Assembly: GCA_963662175.1 (NCBI GenBank)
Contig: OY759214.1
Location: 97,178,115 to 97,242,114, forward strand
DNA: 64,000 nt
Source: Aradus depressus
Taxonomy: Eukaryota > Arthropoda > Insecta > Hemiptera > Aradidae
Direction of reading: 5' to 3'
Shown here piece by piece: positions 1 through 10,165 of this stretch. The notes under the pieces were generated by a model. It saw nothing but the letters and a program-made list of their open reading frames with translations. It made no database searches and was not told where the DNA came from. Positions within the stretch are counted from its first letter, which is position 1. The number at the start of each line of letters is the position of its first letter. Made by a program: the position numbers and the translations under genes.

Positions 1-550
1 GTGGGTGGGGTAAATGAACCACTGATGATGACGCTGTTACGAATCTCGTCCCACATCTTATATGGAATATGGATTTGTGATAACTACCATTTTTTTATCT
101 CTTTAAATTTTTAAATTCACATACACATGTCCTGTTTTGCTGGAAAAAACATATCAGATTCGTAAACGTTCTCCGCCTTGAATGGTAAGGAATTCTTAGA
201 TGCAGAGGGAGCTGGGTGTTCGCGACTTCATATTGGAGGTAGCGACAAGATTCAGGTTTGGACTGCAGAATGTGTCTGGAGCGCTACCTTTGGGATGAAC
301 CCCTGCCACACCGCTTCTTAAGGACACTATCCTTTGATAATATGTGTATTAAAAAAAAAAATTGTGTATAGTGCCTCTTGTACTGAACCAAATATCATTT
401 TTACGGAGGGGGGCATGACTCTTATACCCGTCTTATTATATGGATCATCGTGCAGGAAGTTTACACAATTCTCAGGCCTGAAAGTTCCAAATAAAGGATA
501 TCCTTCAAGAAACCAAAGTAAGAGTGGAATAAATCCAAGGTAGGCAAGTG
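1..550. other. Unassigned sequence upstream of the tRNA gene
   Basis: No gene or repeat family recognised. A moderately GC-rich patch at about 185-320 has an open forward frame of about 40 codons, but it shows no family motif or convincing splice sites. The last 60 bases form the immediate 5' flank of the tRNA gene. Confidence 0.4.
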
Positions 551-622
551 GACTCCGTGGCGCAACGGTAGCGCGTCTGACTCCAGATCAGAAGGTTGCG
601 TGTTCAAATCACGTCGGGGTCA
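551..622 (+). tRNA. tRNA-Trp: tRNA-Trp (anticodon CCA)
   Basis: A complete 72-nt cloverleaf can be folded. The acceptor stem pairs 551-557 with 615-621 (seven pairs, one T-G wobble), followed by discriminator A at 622. The anticodon stem TCTGA/TCAGA (576-580 and 588-592) closes the loop CTCCAGA with anticodon CCA at 583-585, which reads UGG. The T stem 598-602/610-614 closes the loop TTCAAAT. The internal A and B boxes are intact, there is no intron, CCA is not encoded, and a T-run follows at once. It agrees with animal tRNA-Trp as I know it. Nothing suggests a pseudogene or SINE, so I treat it as a functional nuclear gene transcribed by pol III and supplying tryptophan for translation. Confidence 0.97.
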
Positions 623-627
623 AATTA

Positions 628-637
628 TTTTTTTTTT
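628..637 (+). terminator. Pol III T-run terminator of tRNA-Trp
   Basis: Ten consecutive T residues begin five bases after the discriminator base, the normal place for RNA polymerase III termination. Confidence 0.85.
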
Positions 638-694
638 CCTTTCTAAAGAAAATAATGAATGATATATATTTTTTTTCAGTTCTTCGAAGTTCCA

Positions 695-772
695 GAGATA
701 GAGGGTGCGAGTGATTTGTAAAAAAGTGTTTGGTATAAGAAGGGCGGGCCTGTTATGGCTACATCACATATA
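695..772 (+). repeat. Family B fragment
   Basis: The stretch ending in GTTTGGTATAAGAAGG...TGTTATGGCTACATCACA matches the right end of dispersed family B seen in full at 50791-51026. It abuts the MITE that follows. Confidence 0.6.
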
Positions 773-776
773 CATA

Positions 777-1030
777 TACAGGGTGTTCATTTTATCTTGA
801 CCCAGGTAAATAACTCGAAAAATAATGATTTTCTCAAAAAAAAGCTTGAGACAAAAAATTTAGAGTAGAATTGACCGCATTATTTGCTGTAATTTTCAAT
901 TGTTTAAAAATTAGATTAAAGCAAATAATGCGGTCAATTCTACTCTACATTTTTTGTCTCAAGCTTTTTTTGAGAAAATCATTATCTTTTGAGTTATTTA
1001 CCTGGGTCAAGATAAAATGGACACCCTGTA
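777..1030. mobile_element. Foldback MITE with TIR CAGGGTGT, TA flanks
   Basis: A near-perfect inverted repeat. The left end TACAGGGTGTTCATTTTATC is mirrored by the right end finishing ACACCCTGTA at 1030, and the complementarity runs about 105-110 bp inward on each side around a spacer near 885-915. TA dinucleotides flank both ends. This is the form of a non-autonomous Tc1/mariner-type element. The small open frame inside the right arm is a by-product. Confidence 0.85.
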
Positions 1031-1241
1031 TATATTTCTATTTATTATACTTTTTATTATAGTTTACTTTAAATTTTATGTACTCAACAAAATGTTTCAA
1101 CGATAATATATTTTTTTTTAAATCCCGAAATTAACGCATGATCCAGTACATTCTCTTTTTACACAAACTATTAATATTTTATTTTCGATATGCTTCCGTA
1201 CAGTCAACCCATGACTTCCCCACATTTAAACAGTTCTGGAG
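1031..1241. other. AT-rich spacer
   Basis: Nothing recognised between the MITE and the SINE tail. Confidence 0.4.
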
Positions 1242-1430
1242 CCTTTCGATGGGACGTTGAGCGATGGTCCCCTACCCTAGGTGAATAAACCTGTATTGGC
1301 CAAATTTAGGACTCCCATAGTAGATTCGGGCTCATGTCCACCAGAGTGAAAAAAGAGCGCTTTGGTAGAAGGCGATATGATCTTGTAGTTATAGCATTGT
1401 CACATCATGAGTCACAATAACTAACTAACT
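1242..1430 (+). mobile_element. SINE family 1, 5'-truncated copy
   Basis: Carries the body and tail of the SINE described at 46711-47060: GATGGGACGTTGAGCGATGG, CCTAGGTGAATAAA, CATGTCCACCAGAGTGA, GGCGATATGA and a terminal GAGTCACAATAACTAACTAA. The tRNA-like head is missing. Confidence 0.85.
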
Positions 1431-1582
1431 TTATACAGAAAACATTTCATTTTGTTTTATAATTTTATAAAAATGTTTGTGTAGACCTAGTTAGTTCTTA
1501 CGTATCCTGAACTATCATATGGATAAAAAAAAGGAAATCAGAAATTACTGTTCCAATGAAAATAAATTAAAAAAACAAAAAA

Positions 1583-1763
1583 AGATGGAACGTTAAGCGA
1601 TGATCCCCGAGCTTGTGCGTCAGGTACTCGTTCCTCCTACCTGCACTGAATAAACCTAGGTAGGCAAAAAATAGGACAGTGTAGAATCGGCTCATGCCCA
1701 TCTCTGGTAGTAGGCGATATGGCCTCGTAGATCAAGCCCGGGCATGAGTCACAATCACTAACC
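1583..1763 (+). mobile_element. SINE family 1, truncated and decayed copy
   Basis: Same body landmarks as the preceding copy (GGAACGTTAAGCGATG, TAGGCGATATGGCCTCGTAG, GCCCGGGCATGAGTCACAAT) with a small internal deletion. The head is absent. Confidence 0.8.
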
Positions 1764-2159
1764 ATTTATCACGTTATATGAATTACGTTTAGTATTTTCA
1801 AATATTCATTACATAAATCTGTGCACAATACGATCAGTAAGATGGCAATATCATATATTTTGGTAATATGACCAGTAAATGTCGTGCCCGACACAAAGTA
1901 TCACAAAGTGTCATCATTTTAATGTCATACTTATTTATATTTATTCTGATAAATGTTTAAGGTCTGTAGTATAACTCGAGTTGTGACTAATCGATACATG
2001 AGGCCACTAACCTCCTAACTCTACAGCCAATAGTTCACTCTAAGTATGGAGATATTTTTACTTGCTTACGAGTATACCTTTCGTAAAAGAGAACATTTTA
2101 AGAGTGCGAAAATCCAAGATCAAGTTTTCAATTATATTTTAGGTTTTAAGGTTCCCTGA
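1764..2159. other. AT-rich spacer
   Basis: No gene, tRNA or repeat recognised. Confidence 0.35.
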
Positions 2160-2400
2160 ACAATATTTTGTGATGATGTCTGTCTGTGATGATGTCAGTC
2201 TGTGAACTTGAAATTTGATATGATGACCGGTGTGAAATGTGTTAACTTAGATGTGATTAAATTTTGGACGAAATCCGACGAAAATAATCACACTTTACCT
2301 CTGGGGGGCCTGTGTGCATTTTAGTATGAATACCGCTTTATGACCTAAACATTTTTTTTTGTTCATTATTTTTTTACTGAAACCTTTGGTGGAGAGAGCT
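2160..2400 (+). repeat. Family B internal fragment
   Basis: The GTGATTAAATTTTGGACGAA...CACTTTACCTCTGGGG...CCGCTTTATGACCTAA block is shared with 22290-22660 and belongs to the interior of family B. Confidence 0.6.
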
Positions 2401-2407
2401 TGAAGGG

Positions 2408-2432
2408 TTAGGGGGGGGGGGGGCGGGGGGGA
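2408..2432. repeat. Poly-G tract
   Basis: A G-run interrupted once by C. It is low complexity, and the complementary strand could form G-rich structure. Confidence 0.8.
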
Positions 2433-2469
2433 GGCTTGGGAGGGAGGGATTTGGCCTTATAAACATGTG

Positions 2470-2746
2470 AGCTCAAACTCCAAGTCTCTAACTGTAATAG
2501 AAGCCGAGATCCCTACACAGGCTCTGATGAAACCTGCATATCTTGGCTAACGGTATACCCGATTTCCACCAAACATGGCTAAGAACCATCTCGCAAATAC
2601 CAGCTTTTGAAGCGAAAAAACCGCTTTGAAATCGGTTCAGCCGTCTTGGAGCTACGATGCCACAAACAGACACACACAAAGACAAAGACTCCAAACTTTT
2701 CAAATTTATAACACCCCTCCTTTTGCGTCGAGGGTTAAAAACTGAA
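2470..2746 (+). mobile_element. LINE 3'-tail-type repeat
   Basis: Contains a tail widespread in arthropod genomes: AAATCGGTTCAGCCGTCTTGGAGCTACGATGCC, then a CACACA/GACAAAGAC run, then AACACCCCTCCTTTTGCGTC and GAGGGTTAAAAA. I know this as the 3' untranslated end of a non-LTR element, probably RTE-like. The open frames crossing it are incidental. Confidence 0.6.
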
Positions 2747-3215
2747 AGACACTTTTCACAGGTCGTCCGATTTTCGAGGTACATGTCGAAAATTGTCTTG
2801 AAACACATTTTTTTAGCCATTTTCTTCATTTACCCTAAAACACATAGTCCTATCGAAAATTTGTTCCAAAAATATACCTCATAAAATATACAATCGCTAT
2901 GTATTTTCAGATTTAAGATGGAAACAATACGAACAAAGTTATAGCACTCAAAGAATGAAAAATAAAATTCCATAAGAAATATTTACAAAAAAATTATTAT
3001 TGATTTTTTTTTTTTTTTTATTAAAAATAATAATTTAAAAAAAAAATTGTTGATGTGGCCATTACAGGACTTTCTTATAACAACCACCCTTACATCACTC
3101 TCTCCCCCTCCCCTTCTCAAAATCATTTCATATTCGCATTGCTGGGGTATATGAAAGTAATGAGTTGATTACAGCGGTATTTCTCTGTTTCATTGTACAG
3201 TTATAAGAAAGTACT
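2747..3215 (+). repeat. Family B copy
   Basis: Shares TTTTCACAGGTCGTCCGATT, TTCGAGGTACATG, CATTACAGGACTTTCTTATA and CAAAATCATTTCATATTCGC with copies near 22.3-22.9, 28.3-28.8 and 50.6-51.0 kb. It ends around GTTATAAGAAAGTACTG. Confidence 0.7.
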
Positions 3216-3293
3216 GTATAAATATTTTATTTATTTATTTTTATTCATTTATGTCTGTCGGTTTATTCTATGTGTAACTTAATTGATCTGGAT

Positions 3294-3401
3294 AAACATA
3301 TGTATTAGGGTGTGTAGTGTAAACATATGTATTAGGGTGTGTAGTGTAAACATATGTATTAGGGTGTGTAGTGTAAACATATGTTTTAGGGTGTGTAGTG
3401 T
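3294..3401 (+). repeat. Minisatellite, 4 x 27 bp
   Basis: Four direct copies start at 3294, 3321, 3348 and 3375. The first three appear identical; the fourth has ATGTTTT for ATGTATT. Each unit contains TTAGGGTGTGTAGTG. Confidence 0.95.
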
Positions 3402-3566
3402 AAAAGCAATAACTAAATACATTCAGTAGCAGCTCAGACGCAATATTTTCTTTGAAAACTTTTCAGAAGTAAAATGAAAGGACCATTAATCTCATATCTG
3501 CATCTAAGAATAATAAATCACTTTCATTTCCAAAAGTTATATATTTCTTATTTGCTTCTTTCTTTT

Positions 3567-3740
3567 AGGGGCGGAAATACTTTCTCAAGTATTTACTATG
3601 CAAGAAATGGAGGAAGAAACGAGAGTGATGGATATCCCCAGGCTCAACTGGAACTGAAGGATATCCCAGGCTCAACTGGAACTGAAGGATCGGGATAGGA
3701 TTTGGGAGGAGATTAATTCATATGCTTTGTAAAATTGTAT
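3567..3740 (+). other. Possible last-exon remnant with a 28-bp tandem duplication
   Basis: A pyrimidine-rich stretch ending TTCTTTTAG at about 3568 precedes an open frame with acidic, Glu/Met-rich coding potential (QEMEEETRVMDIP). The frame is disturbed by a 28-bp tandem duplication of GATATCCC(C)AGGCTCAACTGGAACTGAAG at about 3630-3688. A different frame continues DRDRIWEEINSYAL to a stop, and an AATAAA follows near 3747. This could be a decayed terminal exon or transposase remnant. No family was recognised. Confidence 0.2.
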
Positions 3741-3754
3741 CTACAAATAAATCT

Positions 3755-3915
3755 TATAAGGGACACGGGGTTCAGAAGATGGACTCAACTCAAAAATCCG
3801 AATTACTTCCGATGTAATTAATTAATGCATCGAAAATGAAATTTTATATTTAAATTCAAACCCCTATAAAGATGGCATTAGTTTTCCAAGAAATCCGTTG
3901 ACTGGCTCAATATGA
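3755..3915 (+). repeat. Family A fragment
   Basis: One internal unit of family A: GGACTCAACTCAAAAATCCG, CCGATGTAATTAATTAATGC, AAATTTTATATTTAAATTCA and CCAAGAAATC. See 34375-35080 for the full structure. Confidence 0.7.
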
Positions 3916-4070
3916 CTGTAGAGAACTGTCGTGATGTTGGTGTGTTTGGGATATATAAAGAGTTTCTTGACAAACCTAAAGCCTCCCCTCTCGATTGGGA
4001 TCTTAAGGTACAATTTTTGACAGATTTTAACCTTTTAATTTTCAGCCACATCAGCCGCTTGTAGAGTCTA

Positions 4071-4097
4071 GTGGGGGGGTGGGGGGGGGGGGGGGGG
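4071..4097. repeat. Poly-G tract
   Basis: Two G-runs separated by single T residues. Confidence 0.85.
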
Positions 4098-4189
4098 AAA
4101 TTGTACTTTGCCGGCGTAGAAGACATTTTGTTAATCAAAACTAGGTGTTTAAATCAAGAAGTCGACTCAAAAAATATGTTATACTAGCA

Positions 4190-4712
4190 GTAATACCCGG
4201 CGTTGCCCGGGGAACTTTGACTTTTCTCCCAATATCTCCTATAAGGCTATTCAGTTCCTCGACAGTACATTCATGATGTTATAATTTTCAATTATTCATA
4301 CAGAATAAGGCTTATAGTCCTTCAACTGTAGTAACGCTAGCTTTGGAGCTAAAACTAATTTATTCAAAAAGATTTCTCATTAATCGTTGCAATGGTTTTC
4401 GAGTTACAAAGATTGCGTGAGTGGATGCTGGGATGGACCAGGGGTTGATTAAAAAATAGACCTTAACCTTCCGGTAGATAAAACTTATCTATTCAAAAAG
4501 ATTCCTCATTAATCATTGCAGTGGTTTTTGAGTTACAAAGATTGCGTGGGTGGATGCTAGGATGGACCAGATATTGAGATACTAATACGCCTATAACCTT
4601 TCACAGACGATGACGAACAAATTAAAAAAAAAATTAATCAAATCCATCAAGCCGTTCGTGAGTTATAGCGGTACAACGCACAGACATTTTCAGCTGTATA
4701 TATATGATAAAA
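4190..4712 (+). mobile_element. Dispersed repeat with a 129-bp internal duplication
   Basis: Begins with TAGCAGTAATACCCGGCGTTGCCCGGGG, an opening shared by several invertebrate element families, and ends CGTTCGTGAGTTATAGCGGTACAACGCACAGACATTTTCAGCTGTATATATATG, which looks like a LINE-type 3' tail. In between, a block holding TATTCAAAAAGATT(T/C)CTCATTAATC and GGATGCT(G/A)GGATGGACCAG is present twice, starting at 4351 and 4480. No coding domain was seen, so the class is uncertain. Confidence 0.55.
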
Positions 4713-4824
4713 GGAAGATTCTATTTGACTGAAGTTATAATAAACTTAATGACACATGTATTATAGATAGGTACCTACTGATGATGGGAGTGCTTTCCGA
4801 AAATTCGAGGTCAATTCATTTCAT

Positions 4825-4965
4825 ACATTACGGTTGTGTATAAGAAAGTCAGTCTCAGAATTACGCTGTACAAAGAAAACCGCAGACGCTAATGCATTAC
4901 TTTCATATAACCAGTAATGAAGTACGAAATGAATATGTGAGTGGGGATTGATGATGCTCTAAACA
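4825..4965 (-). repeat. Family B fragment
   Basis: Contains TATAAGAAAGTCAGTCTCAG, GAATTACGCTGTACAAAGAA and GCATTACTTTCATATAACCAGTAATG, all landmarks of family B. Confidence 0.65.
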
Positions 4966-4979
4966 AGAATGGTATAATA

Positions 4980-5200
4980 AAGTCCCGTAATTTTTAAGAA
5001 ATTCGAGGTCAATTTATTATTAATTATGATCTATAAAAAATGATATAATTATGATCCTTAGACCGATCTGGCTGACATTTAATATCTTTAAGGGGTTCTG
5101 GAAACACAAATAAAATTAATTTATTCTATCGGAGTTTTCGTGTCAAAGTTTTAGAGAGAATGACCTCTGGAGAAGCCCGTCTCCCGGGTACCAACTATCG
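4980..5200 (-). repeat. Family A fragment
   Basis: Reverse-orientation family A landmarks: GATCTGGCTGACATTTAATA, AAGGGGTTCTGGAAACACAA and TTTATTCTATCGGAGTTTTCGTG. Confidence 0.65.
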
Positions 5201-5419
5201 GTAGAACGTGTATTGACTTAGCAAGATTGGCTCCTCTGTTTGCATCTGGTCCGTCCTACCTCCTGACTCACGTCAAACAGAGAACATCAGTGGTTGAATG
5301 GGATAGCAAGCCTGCGGCTAGGACAGAATAGATAGCTAATAACAGTTCAGCCGCGGAATCCGACCACCAAAATGTCGTACTTTTGCATATCATTAGGTAT
5401 CCTCCTTATTCGGCAATTG

Positions 5420-6268
5420 ATAGAGTTTTTAGGTTAAGCCCCCCTCCTAACCCGATTTGGCTGAAAATCAATAGAAGTCCTCCTTAAAGGATTCTGAATA
5501 CACACATAAAATTTCATGTCGATACATTCATTCTATCGGGAGTTATCGTGTTCACAGACATAAACACAGAAATTTTTCATTTTTGGAAAACATGAAATTC
5601 CGTTGAAAACTGACCGATTCCATAACTTCCCTTATACTTCCAGTAGCTGGGGAAGTAGAAAAGTTAGGGAAGTTGTCGGTAAATCCCGGGAAATGTACTT
5701 CACTCAATCGATTAATTTTTCGATCTTCCTCTAAAACCAATCGACTGTTTGAGTTATTTTATGTTGATATATTCATTATATTGGCAGTTATTAGGATTTA
5801 TGAATTGTGCCCCCTCTCGCAAAATTAAATGTATCGTCCTTATGAGAATCTGAATTTTAAAATGAAATTTTCTTGAAATTCGATACTTTCATTATTCAAT
5901 CGCCCCCCCCCCTCCCCCCCTCTAATCCACCCTTCTCTTTAGCAGATTTTTTCCGAAAATCAATAAGTGTCACCCTTATGGGGTTCTGAATAAACATATA
6001 CAATTTTGTGTCGATATATTTATTCTATCGAGATGAGAAATGGGCAAATGATTTTTTTTTTTTTCATTTTTGGAATCAGGAGATGAGAAAACATGGAATT
6101 CCAGTGAAGACACCTCTGGAAAAAAATGGCGGAAGAAATAAACATAGTAACATCCTAGAAAAGTTTAAGAAACAGATCAAATTTCTGTTCGATTACATGA
6201 CTTCCCCTATACTCCGTAAAGCTGGAGATGTAAATCGTCTCAGAGGTTTCATTTTACTAAACTAAGCT
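5420..6268 (-). repeat. Family A array, reverse orientation
   Basis: Two overlapping or adjacent reverse family A copies. CCCGATTTGGCTGAAAATCAATAG, GTCGATACATTCATTCTATCGGGAGTTATCGTG and CCGATTCCATAACTTCCC occur near 5450-5640. A second set follows, ending near ATTTTTGGAATCAGGAGATGAGAAAACATGG at 6070-6105. Poly-C at about 5904-5922 lies within it. Confidence 0.75.
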
Positions 6269-7550
6269 ACCGTTTTACTGGCATAAGTCTGAAATTCACA
6301 AGGGGATTAGATTAAGTCAAGCGCTGTTCACTTAAACTAATTATCCAGAAATAAGTAATTTAATTAAGTCATTTAAATTCTTTTTAACAAAGATAAGATA
6401 CATTTACTTACTTTTAAGAATAAATGAACATTTATTTAAGAAAATGTTTAAATATACATTTTAATTAGGTACCTACTTCAATTTTTGGACAACATTTCCA
6501 GTTAACATTTTTGGTTCGATTCCGTATATGTGGGAGGAATTGTCAAAATTGGAGCCAATCCTTTTGATGTTTGCCGCGTAAACCGACAGCCTCCAACTCC
6601 TACGCCAACGCCTATCGTCCACGGTCTTGGGCCAGAATGTGGAGCCGGCACTTTTTATTACCTGAAAGTTCGTAAATTTCTTCTACAAACCTACAAGCCA
6701 AGTTTGAAGGATTTATGAAGACGGAGATGGACAATAGGATATCCAAAGAGCCGATGAGAAAATGGAGAGATGAGAAAAAGAGACGGAAAATTTTCAATTA
6801 GGAAGGAAATTGAAGCTTGGAAAAGTGGTCCAGAGATGAGGCTAATCAGATTTCATTCCTCTTGCCCCAGGTCTTCCCTTAGGGTGGGTTAATACAAGAA
6901 TTTAGACAAAAAGTTTTTTTTTTGTGTGCATTTGACAGACAATGCACACAAAAAAAAACAACGAAAAAAACATAATTATTTTTAAGAAATGTTTTTATTA
7001 CCTGAAGCGTTAACTTTGACAAAGAACAAACCATAAACAAAGAATGAATTGGCAATACAATAAATAGAAAATAGAAATAATACCTCTAAAATACAGAAAT
7101 AACTAAAATCACAGGAAGCTAAGATTTTTTTTTCTGAGGAAAGTTTAGAACTTTTTAATTCAATTTTATCCGCTTCGTTTTCTCTTCTAATTTTTCGGTA
7201 AAATCCGATTAGTTCAAGGAGTTGAGAGACTAACAATTTCCCGATAAATTAAGAAATAGCTGGAAAAAATTCAATTTTGGGAGGAAAAAATAAAAATAAA
7301 CCTATACGTTGAACTACGTCAACTACTTCATGGCATGATTGAACATGTTCTACGTCATTAAAATATACAGCCAGGGATAGTTGAAGTAGCCCTACGTATT
7401 ACGTTGGGGCACATACGCTACTGTGCCCCTTGGATTTTTTAATTTTTTATTTTGTTTATTTGAAAGCAACTTATACTGTACACAATTTTTTTCAGTTTGA
7501 ATTTTTATAGAAATTGTTTAATTATTTTGAGTTTTTATTGCTACCGCAAT
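6269..7550. other. Unassigned; contains a small perfect hairpin
   Basis: No gene recognised. At 6530-6680 a GC-richer patch (CCTCCAACTCCTACGCCAACGCC) may be part of an old element. At 6914-6959 an inverted repeat with arms of about 18 bp (TTTTGTGTGCATT/AATGCACACAAAA) surrounds TGACAGAC. The rest is AT-rich. Confidence 0.35.
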
Positions 7551-8790
7551 CATACGAAGTATCTTATAGGGAAAGTTATGAAATCAGTTAAAAATTCTAT
7601 GCGGGGTTTTCTACGGGATTTTCTGTTATATGTCAGCTAATTCAAAAAAAAAAAAAAAAAAAAAATCTGTGTTTGCGTATACACAATACGATAACTCCCA
7701 ATAGAATTAATGTATCGACACGAAATTTTATATGGTTATCCAGAACCATCCCGCTATTCCAATTCCTCCTCAATAAACAATCTTCTCCCTCTGATTAGCC
7801 TCTTATTCCCCTTCCTCCATACTTTCCCTCTCCTTAACATCAATTTCTTGTTTCTTTGTCTCTTTCTTATTTATTTTATTTATCTTTTCATCTTCATCCT
7901 TCTTTTTTAATTTTTATTTATTATTATTATTTTTTCATTAGTTTTTCTTAAATTAGTTTTATAGCAAGCCTGGGCTAGATTCCCTCCTCCATAATCTTCA
8001 TTTTTATATACTTATTTTTTATATTTTTTTTTTTGTTTTTACATATTTGTTTTTTCTTTTTCTTTTATTTTATCCTCTACATATTTATTTAGACACATTC
8101 ATCTTCTTTTCATTTCTTCTTAATGAATTTGTTAATTTAACTCCTTTTTTACTATTATTTTTTTAGTTTATTCATTTATTTTTTAATTTTATCATCATTA
8201 TCTATTTTAAATTGTATTTAATTGTATTTTCTTATTTAGTTTTACTTATTTTGCTCTTGGTTTTACCCACTGTAGCACCTTTATCTCATCACTGATATTT
8301 CATTTTATTTGTTACTCTGTCCAATGACTGTCATGTATTTATTCTTAGGGGACCTCGGTCCCAGAATAAAGTTTATTTTCATTTCATTTCACGATGACAC
8401 CTATTGATTTTCAGCCAAATAGGTAGAAGAGAAGAGGAGGATTGTAAGGGAGGCTTAACACAAAATAATTGTAAGTAAATTCAAAGCCTTATAAGAACGC
8501 CAATTAATTTTCAGCGAAATCAGCAAAATGTGAGGAGGGCTCAATTCAAAAATCTCATTAACTGTCACTGCAATGAATGTATCGATATGAAATTTTATAT
8601 TTAAATTCAAAACCCCATAATAATGGCGCAAATATTAATTTCCCATGAAATCGGTAGAAGGGAAGGGGAGATTCAAAGAAACGGGACTTTATTCAGAAGC
8701 CACTCTGTAAGGTAAGTCAAATAACTCTGAAGGGAGAGCGATAACGTAATTGATTCACCGACCACATTTTTTATTGTTAATCATTCTGTG
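7551..8790 (+). repeat. Family A copy split by an insertion
   Basis: The left end ATACGAAGTATCTTATAGGG plus CAATAGAATTAATGTATCGACACG lies at 7551-7745. The element resumes at about 8391 with CACCTATTGATTTTCAGCC and ends with GTAATTGATTCACCGACCAC at about 8767. The material between (7746-8390) is a later insertion. Confidence 0.75.
7746..8390 (+). mobile_element. LINE 3' end inserted in family A
   Basis: A pyrimidine-rich, AT-rich stretch ends with GGGGACCTCGGTCCCAGAATAAAGTTTATTTTCATTTCATTTC. The GGGACC/GGTCCC hairpin, the AATAAA and the short tandem ATTTC tail are typical of LINE 3' ends. It interrupts family A exactly between two consecutive family motifs. No target duplication could be read with confidence. 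Confidence 0.55.
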
Positions 8791-9266
8791 GAAAAAGTAT
8801 TTTTATTTTCACTTTTTGTGGAGAAATTTTTTGAAAACAAAGTTGAAAGTAGAAAAATTAATATTTACTCCAAACAACCTTTTTTCATAAAATTTATTTT
8901 TTATATTTATATTTTCCTTAGGGCTCCTTCATTTGCGCTGTAAGTTATAAGGTTGAGTTCCACTGAAGTTATTTGCATCTTGTTTTATAAAACTTTGATG
9001 AATATTTCTCACTTCTTATAGTATCCTATATCTTTAATATATGATTTTCTTTATCAAAAACTATCCTGAACTTTTACAACTGACTGAGAAAGATGACAAT
9101 TTATTTATTAATTTTTCCCCTTTTTTAAAAATTATTTTTCTGATTTTGGTTGAAATCGGGCACTGTGAAAGTGGAATTTTAAATAAGTATTATTATTTTA
9201 CTCTGAACCAGGAGAAGTAACGCCGCCCTTCACACTTTGCTCTCTCTCGCCTTCTTCACTCAAAAA
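8791..9266. other. AT-rich spacer
   Basis: Nothing recognised. Confidence 0.35.
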
Positions 9267-9277
9267 TGTTATAAAAT

Positions 9278-9280
<3 letters not shown>

Positions 9281-9329
<49 letters not shown>

Positions 9330-10151
9330 TCTTGGCCTGATGTTCCGTGCATATTGGCCATAAAAAATTAAAAATGTATTTAATTAATTTTTGTTTATAT
9401 TTTTTCCGGTCGATAAGAGCCAAGAAGAACCAGCGGGACACAGCCCAAGCCCCCCCGAGGACCCAATGAGCCATCCGAGGAGGCCCGGAAACGTCACCAC
9501 CGGATCACTCTATTTGACTAATTTTATATATATATATTTATTTATTTTGATTTGGAATTGATATTTTAATAGTTGGAAGAAAAAAAAAAAAAAATGTATT
9601 GTCATTCTTATGGTTACACTTGATGAATACAAATTTTTATATTATTGGTCTTTATGTAGTTGTAGAGGACTTGCATAAGATCTATCCTCTTGTGTGGAAA
9701 CATGAGTAGCCGGGTGATGTCGGTGGGAAGGGAAAGTCCTTGGTTCACTATTTGTCTGTATAGGATATGTCTGTCTTTGGAGGTGAGGGGGCAGCCTAGG
9801 AGGACATGGTTGGGGTCTGCGAGGGAGGCTCCGTCGCAGCCACACCATCCACTCTCTATCAGTCCTATCTTGTAGAGGTGGGATGGCAGGAGGTTGTGGT
9901 TGAGTCTTAGTCGTATGATGGTGGTAATGAATTGCCTTGAGTGACTTAGTGAGTGGTACCAAGGTTTGGCAGGAATGGAGGCCTGTACGTTACTGTAAAA
10001 AGTACCTTTGACTTCCTTAGACAGATCGAACTCTCTCTGCCATTCTTTAAAGATATATTTTTTCAAATAACTCCGGATGTCTGAGGAAGTCAGGAGGTTC
10101 ACTCTGTCTCCAGTCAGGACAGCTTGCTTAGCCAGTTCATCAGCTTTGTCG
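9281..10151 (-). mobile_element. 5'-truncated LINE insertion with 14-bp target duplication
   Basis: TGTTATAAAATGTT occurs at 9267-9280 and again, perfectly, at 10152-10165. Just inside the left copy lies a T-run of about 46 nt, which is the poly(A) tail of a minus-strand insert. The open frame runs into the right copy without a start. Target duplication, tail and 5' truncation together show insertion by target-primed reverse transcription. The long uninterrupted tail suggests a recent event. Confidence 0.92.
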
Positions 10152-10153
10152 TG
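9614..10153 (-). pseudogene. LINE ORF2 C-terminus (RNase H end plus C-terminal domain)
   Basis: The first residues inside the insertion, DKADELAKQAV, are the C-terminal helix of a LINE-encoded RNase H, whose family signature is NEKADxLAK. Downstream comes the usual post-RNase H tail, with IIRLRLNHNLLPSHLYKIGL followed by a Cys/His cluster (WCGCDG...NHVLLGCP) near the middle of the fragment. This layout is seen in I, Jockey and related clades. The frame is open for 180 codons to a TGA at 9614, and the upstream part of the polyprotein (endonuclease, RT, most of RNase H) was never copied. No start codon belongs to it. A 3' UTR of about 290 bases separates the stop from the poly(A) tract. The clade is not certain. 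Confidence 0.85.
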
Positions 10154-10165
10154 TTATAAAATGTT

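Noticed and set aside
2488..2829. 113-codon minus frame
   Set aside because: It runs antisense across a LINE tail and a family B copy; no protein family.
3294..3401. TTAGGG in the minisatellite as telomeric repeat
   Set aside because: TTAGGG occurs once per 27-bp unit, not as a 6-bp array, and arthropods usually have TTAGG.
9642..9962. 106-codon minus frame rich in His, Pro and Arg
   Set aside because: Out-of-frame shadow of the LINE C-terminal coding region.
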